Assembly (NCBI GenBank): GCA_033064195.1
Contig: JARBJD010000264.1
Coordinates: 42,057 to 106,056 of the forward strand
DNA: 64,000 nt
Direction of reading: 5' to 3'
Origin: Blattamonas nauphoetae
Lineage: Eukaryota; Preaxostyla; Oxymonadida
A program made the translations under genes and the position numbers. Under the pieces are notes generated by a model. It did no database searches and was not told where the DNA came from. It saw nothing but the letters and a program-made list of their open reading frames with translations. Below are positions 54,871 to 64,000 of the stretch, in pieces. The stretch's first letter is position 1, and every line of letters begins with the position of its first letter.

Positions 54871-55039
54871 ATCCACGCACCGTCGAATGGAAGTTGTGCT
54901 TCCATTGAGTTGTAATCCATCATGAAAGGGTGTTGAGTCACGTGTTCGTTCACTCAGCGACAGTCGAACATGCGCTGACAGAATCCATCCTTTGTCTTTG
55001 TGACCGATGTCACGTTCCTCCACTTGTCCTTACAGTAAA

Positions 55040-55370
55040 TATTGGACCGAGTTCACCTTTAGAAAGAAGACAGTTATTTAATTCCACGGACCAACCAGAT
55101 CCGGAAAGACATGACTCTTTTATGAACAACTCTCCACCCCCGAATTGGGACGACCCTGGGTATCGCTCTCCTCTCTTAAGTGGTTCGACAACCTCGAGCC
55201 CACTTGTCAGATCGCTCTCGTGGACGACTTTCGACCCGATCAATGTTCTTTCGCCTTCATTCTCAGACTTTTGGATGGATACCCAATTACCGTGGAAGTC
55301 AAACATGGAACGATGTGGTGGAATCCAGTCCTTGTATGCATCACCACTCCCCGTGACATTGACTGAACCT
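55040..55370 (+). pseudogene. Endogenous CRESS-DNA virus Rep helicase domain (fossil)
   Basis: Rep starts rolling-circle replication in small circular ssDNA viruses (Cressdnaviricota). This stretch holds the superfamily-3 helicase half: Walker A (GPTRSGKT), a KWFDNLEP segment like the usual WWDGY-type block, Walker B (IALVDDF), the typical ILRLLDGYPITVEVKHGT block, and a motif-C-like VCITTP. The N-terminal HUH endonuclease half and the viral capsid gene were not found nearby, so it is a partial copy. It is broken, with about one break inside the domain. The closest virus family cannot be named by eye. Age: moderate, since the motifs are still clear. Confidence 0.72.
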
Positions 55371-55379
55371 ACCAAGGAC

Positions 55380-56560
55380 TGTGTTTTTTCGAGTACGTTG
55401 AATGAGGGGAGAGCGTTGTTTGGTTGGACAAATCGATTGGCAACGTTGACGCCGATTGTGCTGGTTTTGAACTATTCCTTCTCCAGCCTTGAGGATAGCC
55501 AAAGAGGTTGATTGGGAAGCCTGCTTGGAAGGCTCTTTTCTGCAATTGTGTCCTCATGGTTTGACATCGCTCAGAATATCTGCCACCTCCAACCTCCACA
55601 ATGCAGTCTTCCTCTGTCTCACAATCTGTTTCAAAAACACAAACGTGATAAAGCGCGCCCAGATTTTGAAGATTTGTCAATTTGGATCTTCTTCGTTTGT
55701 CCCTTTTGTCTTCATTTCTTTGTTGTTCAACAAACCAGTGCTCTCCCCCTCCATAGTGAGTGATATGGTCTAATAAAAAAATGTTATGGGGTGGTATGTC
55801 AGAGAACCGAACCCATGGACACTATCATGCCTAATCTCAAAATCATCTTTTGGGGGGATCAGCCCCTAACACCAGAAAATCACCAATGGGGAGCAAAAAA
55901 CTGGCTTCAATCTGTGAAAACACAACACATGATCGTCGCAAAGCGTTGGTACTGTCACTCCACGAGCTCCTGTGGAATAGGACTTTGTTGGGGGAGAGTA
56001 CTAGTTTGGTTGTGGGCACTCCCGACGATATGGCGGATGTGGCATTACAGTCAAACACGAGCGACAGAGAAAGTCAGCGACATGCGTCGCCTCATGGAGA
56101 ACCGCATTGTCGTAAAGGATATCGATTGAAAAATGAACCCAAAATAATCTGTTGGTCTGAACAATCGCTTGTTTTTTCATCATCATCAGACTTGTCGTGA
56201 TCAACTGTGATTGTCCGTCTTGTTGAGTGTGTTCGTTTCATTTCTGGATTGTTTTTTCTTCCGCTCTCATTGATACAATCGAATCGATGGTATCTGGAGG
56301 CAGTAGGTCCTTCAAATTTTCTCAAATCCTCCCAAGAATTAGGATGTGATTTGTATGTAACAAGGATCGATCAGGTTTCTTTGTGTGATGAATGAGTGAA
56401 TAGTGTCTTCAAGTTTCCATATGAGCTAGTTTTGTACAGAATATACACCCTCATTTTTTTTCATCAAATGAAGGATTTCAATTCAATTAAGCATTATGTT
56501 GGGGCAAATCCTTATCTCTTCGACAGAACAGATTTTGAGTTGATCAACCCATAATATCCC
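55380..56560. other. Stretch without a recognised gene
   Basis: Short frames on both strands (for example 55489-55773 plus and 55369-55680 minus) resemble nothing known. It could include flanking remains of the virus insertion. Confidence 0.35.
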
Positions 56561-56605
56561 AGTTTGGTTTCTCGTTGTTTTCGTTTGCGAGTTCAAGTCA
56601 CCGAA

Positions 56606-58966
56606 ATGGATCAGTGTGTCTACAAGTATTCAGATTGTGAGAGCAACATCGAACTACATTCTCTTCTTTTAAATCTCCTCACGTATCAAAAGACCTTATC
56701 GTCAAACGATGTCATTGGACTCAGAGCTGCGATTGCCTCGGCCATTCCATATCATCGCTTAAACCAGTACTGTTCATCGATTATGTCCAGAGGTCAATAC
56801 AATTGGGCCAAACATCGCGCGAAGACACTTCACTTTGATCCGACACCGTACAACACCACAAATTGCTTCTCACAAAAAAGGCCCACGATATTTGGAATGA
56901 AGGTTCTGTATGCTTTTCTGTACGAAAATTCCACGCCTTCATCTCTGAATCAAACTCGGCAGTGTATTGTCTTTCTTTTTCTCATGTATTCTAGTGAAAC
57001 TTGAATCATCTTCGATGAATTCACTATTGTCCGAAAATGATGTGAATGATCTGTGTTTTATCGAAGGTATATCGTCTTTCACGTTTCATGACCTATCAGA
57101 GTCAATTGGAGACACTCTACCAACATCTGACTATCTATCAGAGGCAGCGAGTTCATTTCATTCAATTCAATCACAAGTCACTCCTCAATTTCAATCAAAT
57201 CAAAATCACACTATTCCAAATCGAAAACATAAATCCCAACACATTTGGATGACTTCAGATGATTCAGAGTATGATCCAGAGGAAAGTGATGGAACCATGG
57301 CTTCAGACACTATGCCCCAACCACAACGGAAATGGGTTTTCGTTGATTCTCTGGAAGGACAGACAATCCTACAAAACTTCGTTCGTTTCCCTTCCCATTC
57401 AACTTTTCGATCACCGATGACGACGAGAACACCTCTCTCATCGGTGAGTTCCAACTATTCGAATTTCATCGGCTAATTTTCGAGACTCGGTATTCTCTGT
57501 TCAAGCAGTTCAACCTCCAATTTCCAGGATTGATCTCAAAACTTTCTTCTACAATCACACCACAACACTTTCCCAGCCTCGGAACAGAACTGACTTGTGC
57601 GATTTATGTGAGACGGCAGAAACTATTCAATTTGACGACAGAAAAGGAACAGAAAAACCCCCGAGCAGTTGGCAGAAGATGAAAAACTACTTGAAGAATG
57701 GAACTATCACGTCCACAAATACCATACACAACGAAGGCTACACAACAAACACAAAGCGTCACTTCAAAACAAACAAGCTGTCGTCATTGCGGACTACAAG
57801 CAGAATCTATTTCTTCCTCTTTCAAGAAGGCAGCGGAATCATTCATTTTTCCAGCGACATCCAGTCATTGTGTTTGGTGTGGTTGTACATCTCTGCGACG
57901 GGGATGGAAAACGAAACAAGCTTTTTACTTTTCTCAGTGCAAATAATAACAAGCAAAGCTTTGATGTGATATGCGCGCTTCGAACAGTATTCTGGCATCC
58001 GTCTATGAAAGACATCAACTCGGTTCAATTTTGGGCAGACGGCGGATCTAATTTCAAATGCAGTGAGACTATCCATGCTTTAACCGTTTTGTTTCCACGA
58101 CGAAGATTGGAACAGGCAGGGACACAATTGACTGTGGTGGTGAACTATTTTGAGACTGCACACGGGAAAAATGAGGTGGACAGCCTCTTTGGGGTGCTGT
58201 CTCAGATGCTGAAACAAAACATCCCCAAATGGGACTCTCTTCGTTCTCAGATTTACTCAGCTTTTTCCGTCTGAACACTCTAAGACTCGACGAACAAAAC
58301 CAGAACATCTCAGACACCACTATGTCCTGGAGTATGCTCTTTCATTCTTTTCATCATTCCAGGTATGACCGCGCACAAGAATTTATCGACCCGTGCAATT
58401 TGACCATTAAGGGAATCAAGGCAAGCCTCAAATTTGAAGTCATCAATGGACTTCTGTACACGTCACAGACATCAGCTTCGTTCGAGCCCAAAACAGTCAG
58501 CCTGTGGTCGAAGCGAAACGATACATCACAAACAAGACTCCAGGACACATCCATTTCAACTGTCAAAACCCAAGTGTCCTCTGGATTTGCAGAAAGTGTT
58601 GCACATGAAATTGAAAGCATTGAAGGAAAACTGCCCCATGTCTATTCAGAGATCTGTCCTGTCAAAAGATCGAAGTCAACTAGCTGTCAGTCGAACCAAG
58701 ACCATGAGAGTGCGTTGGCCATCCGTGTAAGACAATCGACAATGCTTGCAGGAAGGGGTCAGACAAGAATTGTGTATGATGATTGTGATTCCAAACGCAA
58801 ATTGAGAAGTGACCGGAGACGGGAATTAAGAGTAGCAAAGCTTATCAACTTGACTGAGGATTTCGAAGAGAGTGAACTCGAAGTGAGTTGGAAAAAAAAC
58901 GTTGGAAGAGAATGGCGAAAGGATGAAAAGTCGGCACAAAGGAGCGAAATGGAAGGAAAGAGTTGA
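56606..58966 (+). pseudogene. D/D/E-type DNA transposase of an unassigned family
   Basis: I read this as a cut-and-paste transposase, but I cannot name the family. The N-terminal part (56606-57476) is acidic/Ser-rich after a helical start (MDQCVYKYSDCESNIELHS). A Cys pair (MCDLCETAE, 57595) may belong to a zinc finger. The core (57669-58274) has VIADYKQNLFLP with a candidate first Asp, then QFWADGGSNFKC with a second, and NYFETAHGKNEVDSLFG. This order of motifs resembles orphan transposase-derived proteins of animals. The third frame (58274-58966) continues with TIKGIKASLKFEV and an Arg/Glu-rich tail. Two to three frame changes occur; some could be small introns. The 32-bp minisatellite begins at its end. 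Confidence 0.5.
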
Positions 58967-58967
58967 T

Positions 58968-59692
58968 TGAGGCGAGCGAACATAACAGATGCAGTCGACT
59001 GTGAAGAGCGAACAAGACAGATGAAGTCGACTGTGAAGAGCGAACAAGACAGTCGAAGTCGACTGTGAAGAGCGGACAAGACAGTCGAAGTCGACTGTGA
59101 AGAGCGGACAAGACAGTCGAAGTCGACTGTGAAGAGCGAACAAGACAGTCGAAGTCGACTGTGAAGAGCGGACAAGACAGAAGAAGTCGACTGTGAAGAG
59201 CGAACAAGACTGATGAAGTCGACTGTGAAGAGCGGACAAGACAGTCGAAGTCGACTGTGAAGAGCGAACAAGACAGATGAAGTCGACTGTGAAGAGCGGA
59301 CAAGACAGATGAAGTCGACTGTGAAGAGCGAACAAGACAGACGAAGTCGACTGTGAAGAGCGAACAAGACAGACGAAGTCGACTGTGAAGAGCGAACAAG
59401 ACTGACGAAGTCGACTGTGAAGAGCGAACAAGACAGTCGAAGTCGACAGTGAAGAGCGAACAAGACAGTCGAAATCGACTGTGAAGAGCGAACAAGACAG
59501 ACGAAGTCGACTGTGAAGAGCGAACAAGACAGACGAAGTCGACTGTGAAGAGCGAACAAGACAGACGAAGTCGACTGTGAAGAGCGAACAAGACAGTCGA
59601 AGTCGACTGTGAAGAGCGAACAAGACTGATGAAGTCGACTGTGAAGAGCGAACAAGACTGATGAAGTCGACAGTGACGAGCGAACATGACAC
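58968..59692. repeat. 32-bp minisatellite, about 22 copies
   Basis: The unit contains GTCGACTGTGAAGAGCGAAC and AAGACAG(A/T)(T/C)GAA. Small variants occur at AAGACAG(A/T)(C/T)GA and GCG(A/G)AC. The period is not a multiple of three, and three long minus-strand frames of the array are artefacts of this. Confidence 0.92.
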
Positions 59693-62140
59693 AAGGAATC
59701 GGCAGGGACAAGAGAACTTCCAATAAAGCCTCGTACCTCCACGTTTTCCCAGAATTCACTTGTTCTCTCTTCAATGACTAAGGCACAACGCTCCCAACAC
59801 TATCGAAGGAGTTGCTCGTTTATCCTATTTTAGTGACTCCCACACCATGGTGATTTATCATGTTCAAACAGTATTGTTCTTGAGATATCCTGAAATACCA
59901 TCAGAACAACTGACATCTCTCGCAAGGCCAAATCACAGCGATCGTTGAACGAAATCATCCCACATATTTTAATACTGACAAAATCATACGAATCAATTCA
60001 TCTTAGGTATCAAATATTTCGATCTGAGTCTTGCCCATGCTCCAAGTACTCTCACAAACTCCTCGTCACGCAGCTTGAGACGAAAACAAAAGAGCGAGTC
60101 GCGTCAAGCATTCCTTCGTGAACAGACCACTCCCCACAGCCCCGGACCCCAGTAAATCAACCACTTCTTCATTTAAAGCTTGAATGCGTGTGGCTGACTC
60201 GAAGTCTCTTGTCGTCATCGAGACCCTCCACATCCACGCTCCTCTGTGTCTCTTCTTCACGTATCCCTCCTCACCGACATGCTTCGAATCGACACCATTG
60301 CCATTCGCTTCACAATCTTTCCTGCTCCACCGCTGGACGTCACGGAATCACTCGAGTGGGCTCATCCAACACGTTCAACACAATCAAAGTCATCGACAGC
60401 ATCGAAGTGGATTCGAATGTGATGTTAAAAGGAACGAAGACAGTTGTGTGCGACAGAAAGGCATAGACACTTAATTTCTTGGAGCATGAAAAGATCGAGA
60501 ATTCTCCTCAAGATGACGTCGACTCATTCCTCAAATTCGATGACTGTTCGTTCGTTGCTCCAGCCTCATCCGAACTCGCCTTCTCTCATCTCTGCGACTG
60601 GTGGGACATTGAACTCCCATCTGTTGCTGCTGAGAGATTCACACTGGCAACCACCCCACTCATTGTCTCCTCTGCTTCAGTCACTATCACAAGCAGTTTA
60701 TTTTCGTCCATCTCTCTTGAGTCGGATCCACTCATCGTCTCCTCTGCTCCAGTCACAATCGCAGACAGTTCATTCTCATCCATCACTCGTCTGACTGGGT
60801 TGGGATGTGTTTTGGAAGCACAAAAATCTAAAAATGGACAAGTACAAGTGATCGACATATCGTCTTCGCTCGCCTTGTCGACGTCCGATAGTGTTGACAC
60901 AACACCCTTCTCTCTCATCTATATCTTCCATCCCTGCACTGACGGCACAATCACAGTGGAAGAGGGAGAGTTCCAGGAAGATCACCACCGATGTGGAAAT
61001 GAGTCTGCACCGTATAAGACGTTGGATGGCGGAGTTTTAAAGACGAAACACCACCACGCTCAAAGCAAAGGCATCAGCTCGCTGAACACGCATCTTCTTC
61101 TGTCAGGTGCATCCTTGGAGGTGGATGGAAGGAGAGGAACAGGAAAGCTGCAGCAGAAAGGGAAGTGACACTTTCTACCCGTCTGCCCCAGCATCTCAGC
61201 ACCCTTCCTCCGATTTCTCGTCGCTTTCAGGAACTCGGCAGGGAACAAACAAGCAATCGACAATCAACTATCCCCATTTCAGATCTCTTGGTGTGTCGAC
61301 CTTGGACGAATGCTCTCATCGTCTCAAGCTGAGGTTGAGATGAATCTCTCCTATCATGTTGGTCCTGACATACAGCCAACATTTGCAGTGCTCTGCGAGA
61401 AACTCGATCTGAAAACAGTCAACGATTGAATCGACCTCATCAAATCGTCACACTCCGACCCGACACACGTCACCACTCGCACTCTTCTATCCAGCCTCCT
61501 CGACCGACTTCGTGGTCTGCTCGGCGATGTCGATCCATCCATATCGAAAGAACACCAACTCGCTCCTGGACTCGCTCTCCAACACAATTGAAGGTGAACT
61601 ACTCGACGAAGAAGTGGATACCCTGACCACTCGCCAGACTGTATTCGAGTTGGCCATGACTCCGCACACCCTCTCCGCCGGACCACAACTCACGGATTTC
61701 GAAGGACGTCAACAGAAATGGCCATCGACGACCAGTCGCGAGTCTTCCAAGTTGGGTAAATTGAACGAATTGTCGACATAGTTTCCGAACATGCTCAATG
61801 CAATCGAGTTTCACTCAGCGTCTTCAGCAGTCAAAACTCCACTGCATTTGATTCTCACATCGTCAATGACTCAGAGGTCACGTGAGTTGGAAGACCAGCA
61901 TCTTCTTGTCTCAGAGCAGTGTGGATCCACGCTTGGACGAGTTGTTGATGGAGGTTCAACATTCCCGCCCCTAGTCGGTTGTACTCGCCTCCACACCTTC
62001 CTAGGACGACAATCAAGCACTAAAGCCATTCAGACTAGAGTGGCTCTACCATCATCCAGCCTCACGATCTAATACATTAGCTTCTCGCCGAATCACTATG
62101 ATTTGAGTCAGTCTCGACCCTCTCACTTATCGTGTGGATA
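59693..62140. other. Unrecognised host coding fragments
   Basis: On the plus strand, 60479-61168 encodes 229 residues beginning MEHEKIENSPQDDVDSFLKF, with two imperfect SSA(S/P)VTI(T/A)SS-like repeats. It has no domain I know. The frame at 61344-61430 (EMNLSYHVGPDIQ, then PTFAVLCEKLDLK) reads like a conserved exon, continued in another frame by DTLTTRQTVFEL at about 61620. Short introns may separate these. The 60188-60466 frame contains NTIKVIDSIEVDSNVMLKG. No function can be assigned. The gap 59693-60180 shows nothing. Confidence 0.3.
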
Positions 62141-62145
62141 TTCCG

Positions 62146-64000
62146 AGAAGGAACAGAAGAAGCGAGGAAAGAGGAAGGAACAGAAGAAGGAGGAAAGAGG
62201 AAGGAACAGAAGAAGCGAGGAAGAGGAAGGAACAGAAGAAGGAGGAAAGAGGAAGGAACAGAAGAAGGAGGAAAGAGGAAGGAACAGAAGAAGGGAGGAA
62301 AGAGGAAGGAACAGAAGAAGGAGGAAAGAGGAAGGAACAGAAGAAGGAGGAAAGAGGAAGGAACAGAAGAAGGAGGAAAGAGGAAGGAACAGAAGAAGGA
62401 GGAAAGAGGAAGGAACAGAAGAAGGAGGAAAGAGGAAGGAACAGAAGAAGGAGGAAAGAGGAAGGAACAGAAGAAGGAGGAAAGAGGAAGGAACAGAAGA
62501 AGGAGGAAAGAGGAAGGAACAGAAGAAGGAGGAAAGAGGAAGCAGAAGAAGGAGGAAAGAGGAAGGAACAGAAGAAGGAGGAAAGAGGAAGGAACAGAAG
62601 AAGGAGGAAAGAGGAAGGAACAGAAGAAGGAGGAAAGAGGAAGGAACAGAAGAAGGAGGAAAGAGGAAAACAGAAGAAGGAGGAAAGAGGAAGGAAACAG
62701 AAGAAGGAGGAAAGAGGAAGGAACAGAAGAAGGAGGAAAGAGGAAGGAACAGAAGAAGGAGGAAAGAGGAAGGAACAGAAGAAGGAGGAAAGAGGAAGGA
62801 ACAGAAGAAGGAGGAAAGAGGAAGGAACAGAAGAAGGAGGAAAGAGGAAGGAACAGAAGAAGGAGGAAAGAGGAAGGAACAGAAGAAGGAGGAAAGAGGA
62901 AGGAACAGAAGAAGGAGGAAAGAGGAAGGAGCAGAAGAAGGAGGAAAGAGGAAGGAACAGAAGAAGGAGGAAAGAGGAAGGAACAGAAGAAGGAGGAAAG
63001 AGGAAGGAACAGAAGAAGGAGAAAAGAGGAAGGAAACAGAAGAAGGAGGAAAGAGGAAGGAACAGAAGAAGGAGGAAAGAGGAAGGAACAGAAGAAGGAG
63101 GAAAGAGGAAGGAACAGAAGAAGGAGGAAAGAGGAAGGAACAGAAGAAGGAGGAAAGAGGGGAAGGAACAGAAGAACTGAGGAAGGAGGAAGGAACAGAA
63201 GAAGGAGGAAAGAGGAAGGAACAGAAGAAGGAGGAAAGAGGGAAGGAACAGAAGAAGGAGGAAAGAGGAAGGAACAGAAGAAGGAAGGAACGAGGACGGA
63301 AACAGAAGAACGGAGAAAGGAAAGAACAGAAGAAGAAAGGAAAGAGGAAGGAAACGAAGAAGAGGAGCAAAGGAAGGAAACAGAAGAAGGAGGAAAGAGG
63401 AAGGAACAGAAGAAGGAGGAAAAGAGGAAGGAACAGCAAGAAGGATGAAAGAGGAAGGAACAGAAGAAGGAGGAAAGAGGAAGGAAAGAAGAAGGAGGAA
63501 AGAGGAAGGAACAGAAGAAGGAGGAAAGAGGAAGGAACAGAAGAAGGAGGAAAGAGGAAGGAACAGAAGAAGGAGGAAAGAGGAAGGAACAGAAGAAGGG
63601 AGGAAAGAGGAAGGAAACAGAAGAAGGAGGGAAGAAGGAAGGAACAGAAGAAGGAGGAAAGAGGGAAGGAACAGAAGAAGGAGGAAAAGAGGAAGGAACA
63701 GAAGAAGGAGGAAAGAGGAAGGAACAGAAGAAGGAGGAAAAGGAAGGAACAGAAGAAGGGAGGAAAGAGGGAAGGAACAGAAGAAGGAGGAAAAAGAGGA
63801 AGGAAACAGAAGAAGGAGGGAAGAAGAAGGAACAGAAGAAGGAGGAAAGGAAGGAACAGAAGAAGGAGGAAAGAGGAAGGAACAGAAGAAGGATGAAAAG
63901 AGGAAGGAAACAGAAGAAGGATGAAAAGAGGAAGGAACAGAAGAAGGAGGAAAAGAGGAAGGAACAGAAGAAGGAGGAAAGAGGAAGGAAACAGAAGAAG
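62146..64000 (+). repeat. Polypurine 26-bp minisatellite, about 71 copies, runs off the window
   Basis: The unit is about 26 bp, all purine except one C per unit (GAGGAAGGAACAGAAGAAGG plus AGGAAA), with frequent one-base length changes towards the right. The plus strand is nearly pure purine, so triplex or slipped structures are possible. Long Lys/Arg/Glu-rich open frames in it are not evidence of a gene. Confidence 0.95.

Noticed and set aside
58759-59774. Three long minus-strand frames (LFTVDF, LVRSSQ words)
   Set aside because: They are the three rotated readings of the 32-bp array and show no sequence beyond it that is conserved.
62103-63896. Lys/Arg/Glu-rich frame of 597 residues
   Set aside because: Compositional product of the purine-rich 26-bp array, open in several frames.

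Overview
This window looks like a nuclear contig from a microbial eukaryote, probably a repeat-rich protist. The support is spliceosomal introns of 31 and 53 nt, a fragment of the eukaryotic/archaeal factor eIF5B, a decayed Trk potassium transporter closest to the fungal type, eukaryotic DNA transposons, a Polinton and many minisatellites. Several traits fit anaerobic gut flagellates such as oxymonads, but nothing here fixes the species. The standard genetic code fits the long intact frames.

Layout. 0.2-5.3 kb: pieces of minus-strand polytopic membrane-protein gene(s), with a 27-bp coding minisatellite. 5.4-6.6 kb: a pogo/Tigger-like transposase with a 31-nt intron. 6.6-11.1 kb: transposon-derived debris holding three copies of an unrecognised coding motif (RYVINPVRV), then a tRNA-like Pol III unit. 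11.75-13.07 kb: a complete Tc1/mariner element (DD41D) with TIRs, TA target duplication and one frameshift. 13.85-16.05 kb: an eIF5B C-terminal fragment between 24/27-bp and 30-bp minisatellites. 18.0-19.0 kb: a nearly perfect fold-back repeat. 19.2-20.9 kb: a second pogo-like transposase with a 31-nt intron at the matching site. 21.0-25.06 kb: a 35-bp satellite with higher-order structure. 25.4-28.15 kb: the Trk pseudogene with a 40-bp perfect palindrome. 28-34.9 kb: unrecognised host sequence, probably exon fragments.

From 34.9 to about 49.9 kb lies a Polinton fossil. It has a broken protein-primed DNA polymerase B and a broken integrase. The virion-type genes look whole: an S74-chaperone protein, two related major-capsid-like proteins and several small proteins. 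Most of these genes start just after a TTTTTTATTTTT motif. No packaging ATPase or maturation protease was recognised. A 1.64-kb element with ~495-bp inverted arms abuts its right side.

51.5-64 kb: unrecognised host sequence; a 910-bp Tc1-like MITE with arrayed inverted repeats; a transposase scrap; a fossil CRESS-DNA virus Rep helicase domain; an unusual D/D/E-type transposase gene followed by a 32-bp minisatellite; poorly resolved coding fragments; and a polypurine 26-bp array that runs off the window. The region is mostly accessory DNA, with few intact host genes.
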